A stretch of 64,000 nucleotides of DNA from Butyriboletus loyo (Eukaryota > Basidiomycota > Agaricomycetes > Boletales > Boletaceae): NCBI GenBank assembly GCA_038093515.1, contig JBBPSI010000079.1, forward strand, positions 1-64,000, written 5' to 3'. A program made the translations under genes and the position numbers. Below the pieces are notes generated by a model. The model was not told where the DNA came from. It saw nothing but the letters and a program-made list of their open reading frames with translations, and made no database searches. How positions within the stretch are numbered: position 1 is the first letter of the stretch; every line of letters begins with the position of its first letter. Shown piece after piece: positions 1 to 10,641 of the stretch.

Positions 1-266
1 ATTCCATCCTCATTTGTCTTTTGACCCTCGCGACCCGATTGGGGACATGGTCTGTGCGCAGACCCCAATAGTATATAAACCCAGTCTTCATACCAATGTA
101 ACTTATCTAGTTCTATGCAGTCTTCTGCTAGCAATTAGTTCTCTTCCAGACTCTTAGTGTGCGCACTAAGGCATAGTCTGAGACCCATCCAAGAATCGTC
201 TCAAGAGTCCTGTGGCTACTCCAGAGTGCCACCTCAGAGTTCTCATTGTTAGCACCCAGCATAACA
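1..266 (+). repeat. LTR family C, 5'-truncated by window edge
   Basis: Right part of a solo LTR that also occurs complete at 3436-3862. Both share the CTGTGCGCAGACC block, a TATA-like stretch, the TGTGCGCACTAAG block and a 3' end in ATAACA/GTAACA. The five bases after its end (CTGTA, 267-271) continue a family-D LTR at the same place where intact family-D copies read TTCTGTATTTC, so this LTR was inserted into that repeat. No internal retrotransposon domain is visible. Confidence 0.8.
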
Positions 267-961
267 CTGTATTTCACTTACAGCCACTATGTTTCCAGAT
301 TGGTCTATATGATATCATGATCTAGAACCATATGACATCACTGTGACATCATAGTCTAGACTTAGTCATACTTGTCACATTACAAATACGGTGAGGAACA
401 AAACTATTGTTTTGCACATTTGAATAGATTCAGATAAGTGTGTTCAACCAAAATAGATGTATCTCAGCCAGAAATGGGAGATTACATAATATTATTGCAC
501 TATGTTGAAGCCAAGATGTAAGGGCATATATTTATGAGTTTATCAAAATTTTCTCCATCCAAATGTGCAAAACATTGCAATTGTTTTGTCCCTCACTGTA
601 GCTCTACTTATGCTATTGGACAATATAACTTAGTCTTATCGCTTATCTCTAACATATTGTCATGTGATTCTTACCTTACCTTATATAGGTACTATACAGT
701 ACACAAGTACAAATAATCCTGTACTGTATATAAGACAGCCCTTATGGCCTGTCTTTCTTTTCTTTAGATCTTTCAGTTTTTTTCATCACTACTGTGATAT
801 CTCTAAGTTGAGCCTTGCTCCTTATAACTCTCATACTCTTGAAGTATTCCCTGTTTGTGATACACACTCTCATATTATCAGTGAGTCTTTCCACTGATAA
901 GTTTACCCTTGCATTCTTTGTTGCCCTCAGTGTGCCTGCTTGGACTTTACCAATTCTGAAA
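267..961 (+). repeat. LTR-like repeat family D, copy 1, interrupted by a MITE
   Basis: Same repeat as 7168-8287 and 10179-10641 (CTGTATTTCACTTACAGCC at the left, TATATAAGACAGCC core, CCAATTC-GAA right end). Its left part is cut off by the family-C LTR at 1-266, and a 210-bp MITE sits at 389-598. The core promoter-like TATATAAG suggests an LTR, although the right end reads GAA(A) rather than CA. Confidence 0.75.
389..598. mobile_element. Pogo/Tc1-mariner-type MITE, 210 bp
   Basis: The ends are inverted copies of each other: the left begins CGGTGAGGAACAAAAC and the reverse complement of the right begins CAGTGAGGGACAAAAC, with similarity continuing through TTTTGCACATTTG. It is flanked by TA on both sides (387-388 and 599-600). 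The same place in the other family-D copies lacks it (CATTACATATAGCTC at about 10290), so the empty site is visible. It has no coding capacity, so it is a non-autonomous element. Confidence 0.88.
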
Positions 962-965
962 GATA

Positions 966-1124
966 CATATCATTCCTGTTGATGCTGTGCACCAGGTCAT
1001 CCAGCTGGTCCCTAAGTTTGGGGCACTTGCAGCATGGGAGATGACATACAATAATAGTTTGGATGTTGCTCAAGAGTTCTACATTAACAATTTTGCTGAT
1101 AGAGACTTTTCACACCATCCTTAG
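966..1124 (+). pseudogene. Plavaka-like transposase C-terminal fragment
   Basis: One frame reads IIPVDAVHQVIQLVPKFG, then a Trp-containing stretch and EFYINNFADRDFSHHP before a stop. The pattern 'LIPKFG ... FYVNxxxDxxxF' recalls the C-terminal part of basidiomycete Plavaka (CACTA-related) transposases, recognised from memory only. It is a short relic between a family-D LTR and the hAT element, with no start codon and no further domains. Confidence 0.4.
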
Positions 1125-2764
1125 CTACCAATAGTCCATTCTATGACTGTAGTTTCATTCCCTTTCTAGTTCTATGATCTCCACTATATCAGCTGGTGTA
1201 CTACATCTGATCTGGGCTACAAATAATCTATGATCTGATTTCTTTAACACTGGCATGTAGTGATGGATGTGTCCAGTTCTGAATGTCAGTTCAAACCAGA
1301 CTTCTCCTGAACTGAACATCAGGTTTGGTTCAGCATTCAGTGGTGGTGCTGAACTGAACCAAATATTTGATTCACATTCATTTGCTCCTGAACTTTTTCA
1401 GTTGGATTTAAATGTGTTTGAATCTGTTGTGTCCATTGTACTAGTATACTGCCTATGCCAGACCAGTAATATTACTTGTTCCATTATCTCCAAGCTCCCA
1501 AGCTTAATGCAGACATTTGGCAAAACATCCAAAGAAAAGCACAGCCAATGTGTGAACCTTCGCACAGAATCGCACACCTCAGAGGTCCATGACCTCCAAC
1601 CACTTGGTACTTCTGTAAGCAGACTATCACTGTCAGAATCTGGTTATCTGATTCTTCCAAATCTCTGTTATTGTCCAGCTTTGATGAGATGAATGTCACA
1701 AGAGCCACATCTGAGGCCCTTCAGGTTGCAAGTGGTATCACCAGGCCACGGTGCTTTTCCAAAGTGTTCTAGGAATGATACATGGAAGCTTGGTATGCCT
1801 AAATGAGTGTTAGGAGCTTCTGGACCAGGAATTTTGGTATATAAAGGCATATCTTTGATATAGGCATGCATTCCATTGTCACAATGTTGAATGAACCTAC
1901 TCGCATGGGGTGTGCTGTTGGCCATGATGGCCAGTTACTCAATCCTAGCCAGATCCAATGGTTTCATGATGTTGATGATGATATTCCTCTCCCTTCCACT
2001 GTCACCTCCACCACCACTGGCAATCCTCTGAGTCTTACCATTCATATCCCTTCACCTGTAGTCAGGATCACTGGCCAATGCTTGGAGCAAGTTTCCCAAC
2101 CTTCACATTGCTTGACTGATCCTGCCAATGCAGTTCATGCTTGCAAGTGCAAGGCATCCTCAGCTGAGCTCAGCAGCCAAGAGGGATCAGTGTCTCAGGA
2201 TCAGTCTTACAGAGACAGTAGTAATGATGCTGTATACTTTCCTGTGGATGCTGATACTGATGATCTCAAAGTTATTGATATGACTGAATGGCTGTGTGAA
2301 TGAGAGTAGTCAGCTGTCAGCTGCAGAGCTGTGAACATTGATCATGTGGTAAGTCCTGACTGCTTAGTATTAGCATTTTTAGTAGTTTCTAACTTCAATG
2401 ATAGGCTATGGTTCACCCCAAGAGTGACCGTACAGCAGATGTCCAGACTGTTTTCACCCCAGGGGAGGTTACTAATGCTACTATACAAAAGAAAGAAAAG
2501 GGTCATTGATATAGTATATGCAAGTAAGTTGCTGTGCTAACTGACATTTGCTGAGGTTTGGATGGCTAATTCACACACATAGAGTGAAGGGCATCACAGA
2601 CAAACACTCATTCCTTACTGGAAGTGTTACAAGCTTACAGCTCCACATTGCATGGTTTGTAAGATATACTATTTGATCATAAACCTAATCATGGACACTT
2701 CCTGTGGATTAGGCACAATGATCATGTTACTATCTACAAGACTCGCTGTGAAAAGGCTGTGGTA

Positions 2765-4015
2765 TGTTACGCTGGAGTGTGAAACAACTAGCAGTGAGCG
2801 CTTGAATAGGGGCTCGAGCCTAATCAGGAAGATGCCGACTCATGTAGACGACACTATCAGGCTTCTGCAGAGCAAGTGTCAGCAAGATGTCGTGTGGTGG
2901 CAACCAGACGAGATTGAGCAGGCTCTTATCGGCTCTATCGGCAGAGGATGGGTATAAGCTAGATTGCTAGGCACTTGGTAGATGTGTAGAATTAGCTAGG
3001 GAACTCATACTAGTCTAAGTACGTGTATATATACTAATAGATACTTGTGCACAGACCAAGCTGTGCGTGGCAGCAAGGGCAAGGGGTTATGAGTCAAGTC
3101 AAGTCATAACGGTGAATGAAGGAGCAGCAAAGTGCTGGTAACGAGGGAGCGAAGCTCCAAGCAAGAAGGCGACATTGTCAACGAATGGGAAAAGCTGAAG
3201 GAAAAGTGACAATGTCCACGAGGTGGAGCCCACAGGGCAAAGGGGATGCAAACGGCGGAGCCCTTGGATACGGGTCTCGACGTGAAGGCAGAGACGCGTC
3301 GTAATCTAGTCATGTGCTAGTCATGTGATGTAACGAATGTCATTGGGTAAAGAACAAGAGGACGCGACAGCTCAGCTGTGGGTCTGGCCTGACGGGGCAA
3401 CAACATAGGGGCTATCTCAGCGTAGCGATACTGAGTGTTACGGTAGTGGTCTACTTTTTCTCTCCATTACCAATGGGACTACTATGTTCACCTAGCCTTT
3501 CGCTAGTTCCCTTTGAATGGTAACAACCGTTCCAGCTTAGTCATCAGTTCTTGCGCATAGACACGTTTTCCTTCATACTCTGGAACATTCTAGAGTATCT
3601 TTTCCTCGTTTGTACTTTTGCTCTTGCGACTCGATTAGGGAGCATGGTCTGTGCGCAGACCCCAGTAGTATAAAGACTCTGTCTTTACACCATGTACTTT
3701 ATCTAGTTCTATGCAGTAACCTGCTAGCAATTAGTTTCACTCCAGACTCTTAGTGTGCGCACTAAGACATAGTCTGAGACCCAGCTCAGGAACACTTTAC
3801 GAGTCTCGAGGCCACTCCAGAGTGCCTCCTCACTGTTCTAGTTGTTAGCGCCCAGCGTAACACTGAGACTTGCAGAAGGACTGGGGAAGTGGATGACGTC
3901 CACTAGGTGACTAGGGAGCAGGCAATGGATGGCATTGCAAGACGACGGGGGTGGCAGGAACACATGAGCATGGGAAAACGAGTGGCAGGGTATGCTTAGG
4001 GGTAAAACTGTAACT
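2765..4015 (+). repeat. Solo LTR family B (plus), with nested family C LTR
   Basis: Begins TGTTACGCTGG and ends AAACTGTAACT, flanked by the 5-bp duplication TGGTA (2760-2764 and 4016-4020). Removing the nested LTR at 3436-3862 gives about 819 bp, matching the minus-strand copy at 8695-9502 (808 bp). It interrupts the transposase between the BED-like piece (CEKAV...) and PLYPHTLPKDD. The ORFs inside it are not recognisable proteins. Confidence 0.9.
3436..3862 (+). repeat. Solo LTR family C, complete, 427 bp
   Basis: Begins TGTTACGGTAG and ends CAGCGTAACA, with the 5-bp duplication CTGAG on both sides (3431-3435 and 3863-3867). The uninterrupted family-B copy (8695-9502, reverse strand) shows the empty site. 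It contains a TATA-like element near 3670 and the CTGTGCGCAGACC palindromic block. Confidence 0.93.
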
Positions 4016-4449
4016 TGGTACCCCTTTACCCTCACACATTACCCAAGGATGACAAAGTGTAAGTAATCTTTTGGGCTCATTAAGTTAGAACAGTGTCCTA
4101 ATCTATTTATAGGAATAATCAAACAACCCTTCATGCATATGTTGTATTGCAACCACAGGTCCCAGCATTCACAGCACCTGGATTGCTAGACTATATTGTT
4201 GAGCTTATTGTTTTGGAGGATGATGTGAGTTTTTATTCATCTATTCATGCTGATTCACTGATGGTGACATAACTAGGCTTTCCTTCTTGTCAATAAGGGT
4301 ACTTTCTGCTGTTTATTACAGTCTGTGCAATCTGGCTTGGCTGATAAGGACATTCCACACTGCAAGAAGGTTTGGAATGAGATCCTTCAAAGGGCCAAGC
4401 TTGTTGAGTCTCGAATCAAAGAGCGGCTTCAGGTAAGCAATGTACCATC

Positions 4450-4952
4450 TGTTATAATTGTATCTGTTATAACAGACTTTTGCATTTGGACTTCACCATT
4501 TTTACTTTCAAAGGTCACATGACTCAGCGCACGTGATTGTGGGGTAATACATGTGACCATAGGCTGACTAAGCATATGACATCATGGTCCAGACTGACCC
4601 AGACTCTATGATGTCATGCCTCATGTATTTAATCTCTGTTTACTTCTCTTCTTTTTGATTGCTGTTGGCTTCTTAGTCTAACCATGTATAGTAGTTTATC
4701 ACATGCACAGCTAGGTCTGTGCACCTACACTGCTTGGTCTGTGCACATTCCCTTGTAATATAAAAGGCTTGTGGTTTGGGCTAGGATTCCCTAGCTTTAA
4801 CCACTTGTCTATTTGCTGGCAACAGTTGAGGATTAAGATTGAAGCTCCTTGTCCTATACTTGCCAGTACTTTGTGTAGTGCTGCAACAGTAGTGGAACTG
4901 CCTGTGACAGAGTATTCGGCCTAGCATTCGACTGGCTGTTGCTTTCATTACA
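4450..4952 (+). repeat. Solo LTR family A, copy 1 (plus), 503 bp
   Basis: Begins TGTTATAATTG and ends TTTCATTACA, flanked by CCATC (4445-4449 and 4953-4957). It landed in an intron of the hAT transposase: removal restores GTAAGCAATG...CTATACAG between KERLQ and TIEGYISF. It contains a TATA box (AATATAAAAGG) near 4757. Confidence 0.93.
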
Positions 4953-6104
4953 CCATCTGCTGTAACTTTTCTGAACTCTCACTCTATACAGACAATTGAG
5001 GGTTACATTTCATTCACATTTGATGCATGGACCAGTGATGCAGGAGACCCATATTTGTCAATTACAGGGCATTATATATCCACGTCAGATCCACAAAAGT
5101 GGGAGCTCTATACAGAGCAACTTGCCTTCACACTGATTGAAGGTAATCATTCAGATGCTAATATTGCCAAAATCATCATGGGTGTCATTGACCAGTATGC
5201 CATTCAGAAAAAGGTATTTTCTTTTTCATCCCTACAATAAGTTCATAATATGTTGTCTGCAGATTGGATGATTTACTGCAGACAATGCATCAAATAACGA
5301 TACTGCAATTCAGTCAATTGCAGAGAATGTTCCAGAGGGTGGAATTGAGAATTACAGAGTGTGCATCTGGTGCATGGAGCATGCCCTCCATCTTGCTGCT
5401 GGGCATTTCATAGTAATATCTCACCAACTTCAGGCTTGCAGCTCACAAAAAGGTTATGGGTTGCAGCAGCTAACACAATCAAGAATGTGCAGCTCTCAGG
5501 TACAGTGGATCTTGATGAGCTGGATGGCAAAGTTGAAGCCACTATGAAGGCATGTGAACAATCTGGTGGACCTGCATCCAAATCTGAGGATGAGGATGCT
5601 GATTTTGATATTGCTGATGTACTGGGTAAAGCACTGGTGCTGATCACACAGGTATGATTACTGTCTTTGAAAACTAATCCTGACATACCAAGATCCACAA
5701 ATCTCCTCAAGCATGGGCCTTCTTTCATGAAATGTGCAATGAGGTGAACATCCCTGAGCTTGAGTTGCTTTAGTGGGTTTGCACACACTGGGCCTCATTA
5801 TGTACTTGTTTGGAGTGTTTCTTGAAACTTCACAAGGTATCTAAATCACTAGTATTCCTCACTTTGCTTACTCTCAAAATAGGCTATTTTACACTTTGTC
5901 AAAGAAGCTGATGACAGCGACAAAGTTCCAGCCCTCAAACAAAAACAATATGCTGACTACAAGCTCTCATCAACTGAATGGGAACAAATTATACACATCC
6001 ATTGAGTCCTGCGGGTTAGTAGGGGCCAACTACAAGCTGATAGGTCTAACTGCTTTCTGGGAACCAGCCTCAGTGACACAATGTTTCTCAATGACCATCC
6101 AACC

Positions 6105-7136
6105 TGTTACGAGACAACGATGTTATCAAGTCACACAGGGTTCCGCAACTGTCGCAGTTATACACCGTAACTGTTATAATCATAACATTTTATTCATACA
6201 CTTCGTACACTTCGTACACTTTCACTTTGAACTTAGTCGATTTCACTTTCAAAGGTCACGTGACATAGCGCACGTGATCGTGGGAACTTACATGTGATCT
6301 CTTGCTGACTAAGCATATGATGTCATGGCCTAGACCAGGCCTAGACTTTATGATGTCATGACACATGTATTTAATCTCCGTTTACTTCTCTTCTTTTTGA
6401 TCCCCGCGCCTCGTATGGTTAATCACCGTTGCGCTTCTCTTCTTTAGTCTATCCATGTATAGTAGTTCATCACACGCACAGCATGGTCTGTGCACATCCC
6501 TGTACAATATAAAAGGGCTCGTGGTTAGACTAGGATTCCCTAGTTTTAACCACTTGTCTATTCGCTGGCAACAGTTGAGGATTAAGTTGAAGCTCCAGTC
6601 TCATACCTGCCAGGTCTTTGTGTAGACCTGAAACTGTTGTATAGGACCGCTTGTGGCAACGGTATTCGCACTAGCATTCAACTGTGTGTTGCTTGCGCAA
6701 CAGTAACTGGCGAGGTATAATGAGGATAGCTTAAGTCTTAATCTCTCAACTGTTGCCAGCGAATAAGACAAGTGGTTAAAGCTAGGGAATCCTAGCCGCA
6801 ACCACAAGCCCTTTTATATTACAGGGGAATGCGCACAGACCATGCAGTGCGTGAGACTAGTTACTATACATGTACATATGAGGAAGTCACAAGTCAACGA
6901 TGATGAGAAATAGAAGTCGACGGTGATCAAAAAGAAGAGAAGCAAACGGAGATTAAATACATGAGGCGTGACGTCATAGAGTCTGGGCCAGTCTGGACCA
7001 TGACGTCATATGCTTAGTCAGCCTGTGGTTACATGTATAATCCCATGATCACGTGCGCAAAGTCACGTGACCTTTGAAAGAGAAATATGACGAAGTCCAA
7101 ACGCAAAAGATAGTTATAAGAGATACGATTATAACA
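6105..7136 (-). repeat. Solo LTR family A, copy 2 (minus), carrying copy 3
   Basis: On the plus strand it reads TGTTACGAGACAAC ... CGATTATAACA, flanked by CAACC (6100-6104 and 7137-7141). Removing the nested plus-strand LTR at 6172-6702 and its duplication leaves about 496 bp. It interrupts the transposase coding region within the DHPTNPG... segment. Confidence 0.92.
6172..6702 (+). repeat. Solo LTR family A, copy 3 (plus), nested in copy 2
   Basis: Begins TGTTATAATC and ends TGCGCAACA, with the duplication GTAAC at 6167-6171 and 6703-6707. It is the same family as its host but in opposite orientation, so 6172-7136 forms a long, nearly palindromic structure centred near 6705. Confidence 0.92.
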
Positions 7137-7167
7137 CAACCAACCCTGGCTCATTCCATTCCAGTTC

Positions 7168-8287
7168 TGTTGAAATGGTAGTGTTCTATTTCTGTATTTC
7201 ACTTACAGCCACTATGTTTCCAGACTGGTCCTTATGACATCATAGTCTAGACTCAGTCATGCTTGTCACATTACAAATGGCTCTGATTATGCTATTGGAC
7301 GATGTAGAGAACACATATCCTCTAGGTCGCAATCACTCCTCTTTCTGGCAATTCAGCACTCACATGCATTGCAAACAATCACTTTGCAACCATCTTCACT
7401 TCCATAGGTTCCATATCAAGGTTCCGTGTGTCCAGAAAGTGTTTGCAGGTAGGTTCCTTTCTATTTGATATTGTACTTATTATTTCCATTCGACTTCTAT
7501 GGCAACTGCTATGATTATATACATTCTGTCAATGATTTCCTTGATGTTTTTACTTAGTTTTCACTTATCCTTAGTGTTTCAAGTCTTGGGAAATGCCCAG
7601 ACTATAAAAAGGTTGTAACTACAACCTAAAATATTACTTTTCGACTCTCCTGCCTCTCTGTGCAATCATCTAGTCACCCACTGCCATAGTTCCTTGATCT
7701 TCAAGCCATAGCCAACGGATTCCATCCATCCCCATGTCCTCTCCAGTCCATTCCATAGCGGAGGAAGTCTGGAATATCAGGTTTTCTGTAAAGACATCAG
7801 TGGAAATGACCTTCCCTGGTGTTCATCTCTTCATTACCTCTCTACTTCTCTTTGGGGTCAATCATATCGCACCCTTTTCTTATTTCTTTGCTTTTGATTG
7901 GATTGAGTTCTTCCTGTAGCAGGGTTCTCCACTCTCAGTCCCATCTAGCATCATTCAACAATATACTTAGTCTTATCTCTTATCTCTAGGATATCATCAT
8001 ATGTTTTATACCTTACCTTATATAGGTACTATACAGTACACAAGTACAAACACTCCTGTATTGTATATAAGACAGCCCCTATAGCCTGTCACTTTTCTTA
8101 AGATCTTTCAGTTCTTTTACCACTACTGTGATATCTCTAAGTTGAGCCTTACTCCTTATATTCTTCAAGTACACCTGTTTACAATACTCTCACTCTCATA
8201 TTATCAGTGAGTCTTTCCACTGATAGGTTTACCCTTGCATCCTTCATTGCCCTTGGTGTGCCTCCTTGGACTTTATCAATTCCGAAA
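7168..8287 (+). repeat. LTR-like repeat family D, copy 2, with insertion
   Basis: Begins TGTTGAAATGG and ends AATTCCGAAA, flanked by AGTTC (7163-7167 and 8288-8292). Removal rejoins the transposase stretch IPVLEFLSQNWEDL. An extra block of about 650 bp (7304-7957) absent from the other copies lies inside. A TATATAAGACAGCC core is present near 8064. Confidence 0.85.
7304..7957 (+). repeat. Unclassified ~654-bp insertion inside family D LTR
   Basis: Comparison with copies 1 and 3 shows an extra block between CTATTGGAC and ATACTTAGTC. The flanks are ACGAT (7299-7303) and ACAAT (7958-7962), an imperfect 5-bp duplication. It contains a TATA-like GACTATAAAAAGG near 7593, so it may be another solo LTR, but clear TG...CA ends are not seen. 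Confidence 0.5.
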
Positions 8288-8688
8288 AGTTCTTGAGTTT
8301 CTCTCACAGAACTGGGAGGATTTATGTGAAAACCCAGAGTACAAGATGCTTGCAGCATCTCTTCAGGCAGGGTTGGATAATCTGGGTAAGTGGTATCATA
8401 GCACTATTGAATCTGACACATACTTTATTACCATGGGTACATATCATCATGGCTGTCAAAGTGTGAGTAAGCAATGTTAACACAAATTCACACTAGTTCT
8501 TGACCCTACAATCAAACTTGCTTATGTCAAGAAGAGGAAAGGAAAGATTACAAAGTTGGTTATAAAAAGTTTGAGTCAGTGGTGCACCCATTCTAATCTC
8601 TCCAGCATGGCAGGGTCATTTACCTCTCAACAATCTTGCAGTTTGATCAGTATTACATGACTCCTTCAGCCTGCACAGAACTGGTAGC

Positions 8689-10009
8689 TGTTATTGTTAC
8701 AGTTTTACCCCTAAGCATACCCCGCCACTCGTTTTCCCATGCTCATGCGCCCCCGCCGCCCCCACCATCTTGCGATGCCGCCCATTGCCCACTCCCTAGT
8801 CGCCTAGTGGACGTTATCCACTTCCCCAGGTCTCAGTGCTGCTACACTGAGATAGCCCCTATGATTGTTGCCCTGTCAGGCCGGACCCACAGCTGAGCTG
8901 TTGCGTCCTCTCATTCTTTATCCAATGACATTTGGTTCATCACATGACTAGCACATGACTAGATTACAATGTGTCTTGACTAGCACGCCGAGACCCGTAT
9001 CCAAGGTCTCTGCTATTCGCGTCCCCTTTGCCCTGTGGGCCCCACCTCATGGACATTGTCACTTCACCTTCAGCTCTTCTTATTCGCTGACGATGTCGCC
9101 ATCTTACTTGGAGCTTCGCTCCCTCGTTACCGGCACTTTGCCACTTCTCCATTTGCCATTATGACTCAAGTCGACTCATAACCCTTCGCCCTCGCTGCCA
9201 TGCACAGCTCGGTCTGTGCACAATATCTATTAGTATATATACACGTACTTAGACTAGTACAAGTTCCCTAGCTAATTCTACGCATCTACCAAGTGCCTAG
9301 CAATCTAGCTTATACCCATCCTCTGCCAATAGAGCCGATAAGAGCCTGCTCAATCTCGTCTGGTCGCCACCACATGACATCTCGCCGACACTTGCTCTGC
9401 AGAAGCCTGATAGCGTTGTCTACACGAGTCAGCATCTTCCCGATTAGGCTCGAGCCCCTATTCAAGTGCTCGCTGCTAGTTGTTTCGCACACCAGCATAA
9501 CAGTTATGAGACAACAACCAGCGATGCTAGGCTGAATATCAAGTCACAGGTGGTTCCACTACTGTTGCAGTTCTACACAAAGAACTGGCGATGATAGAGA
9601 TAGAGCTTAGAACCTTAATCCTCAACTGTTGCCAGCGAATAGACAAGTGGTTAAAGCTAGGGAATCCTAGCCCAAACCACAAGCCTTATATATTACAAGG
9701 GAATGCACACAGACCAAGCAGTGCGTGTGACTAACTACTATACAAGTATATACAAGTAGAAGTACAGGGTCGATGGAGATTAAATAGAAGTCGACAGCAA
9801 TCAAAAAAGAAGAGAAGTAAACAGAGATTAAATACATGAGGCATGACATCATAGAGTCTGGGCCAGTCTGGACCATGACATCATATGCTTAGTCAGCCTA
9901 TGGTCACATGTATAATCCCATGATCACGTGCACTAAGTCACATGACCTTTGACAGAAAAATGGTGAAGTCCAAATGCAAAAGTCTGTTATAAAGCATACA
10001 ATTATAACA
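8689..10009 (-). repeat. Solo LTR family A, copy 4 (minus), with nested family B LTR
   Basis: On the plus strand it starts TGTTAT, is interrupted six bases in by a family-B LTR (8695-9502), resumes GAGACAACAACC and ends AATTATAACA. The duplication GTAGC flanks the whole (8684-8688 and 10010-10014). Without the insert it is about 508 bp, like the other family-A copies. Confidence 0.92.
8695..9502 (-). repeat. Solo LTR family B (minus), 808 bp
   Basis: On the plus strand it reads TGTTACAGTTTTACCCC ... CCAGCATAACA, flanked by GTTAT (8690-8694 and 9503-9507). It is the uninterrupted relative of 2765-4015 and supplies that copy's empty-site sequence. Confidence 0.92.
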
Positions 10010-10178
10010 GTAGCTACTCAGCTGAAGCCAGGTAAGTTTCACATGCTCTCTGTAAAATAAAGCTGCTGTGGTAATCAAATCTTTAATTGTTCTTGGTAGA
10101 GCAGTCCATCTCTGAATCTGTGCAATATGGTGATGCATGGATGCAACAAGCAATTCATGCAGAGAAGCAGGCACAATG

Positions 10179-10641
10179 TGTTGAAATGGTAGTGTTCTAT
10201 TTCTGTATTTCATTTACAGCCACTACATTTCCAGACAAGTCTATATGACATCATTGTCTAGACTCTTCTGTTATGCTTATCTCATTACATATAGCTCTTA
10301 TTATGCTATTGGATGATATGCTTAGTCTTATCTCTTATCTCTAACATATCATCATGTGGTTCTTACCTAACCTTATATAGGTACTATACAGAACACAAGT
10401 ACAAACACTCTTGTACTGTATATAAGATGGCCCTTATGGCTTGTCGCTTTTCTTAAGATCTTTCACTTCTATCATCACTACTGCAATATCTCTAAGTTGA
10501 GCCTTGCTCCTTATACACTTCAAGTACACCTGTTTGCAATACTCTCACTCTCATGTTATCAGTGAGTCTTTCCACTGATATGTTCACCCTTGCATCTTTC
10601 ATTGCCCTCGGTGCACCTGCTTGGACTATACCAATTCCGAA
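10179..10641 (+). repeat. LTR-like repeat family D, copy 3, 463 bp
   Basis: Begins TGTTGAAATGG and ends CCAATTCCGAA, flanked by CAATG (10174-10178 and 10642-10646). The shared flank can be read as up to 8 bp (ACAATGTG) because of terminal ambiguity. It splits the hAT transposase between AEKQAQC and ATNSHAELTSYL. It is the shortest and cleanest copy of the family. Confidence 0.87.

Noticed and set aside
1267..1692. 141-codon frame near the left hAT terminus
   Set aside because: Its first part is the GTTCAG-rich subterminal repeat and it matches no transposase region.
3104..3313. Open frames on both strands inside the family B LTR, repeated at 8955-9164
   Set aside because: They recur only because the LTR is repeated; no domain, and they fall in LTR sequence.
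4450..10014. Possible full-length LTR retrotransposon between two family A LTRs
   Set aside because: The LTRs are in mixed orientations, each has its own 5-bp duplication, and the DNA between them is hAT transposase, not gag-pol.
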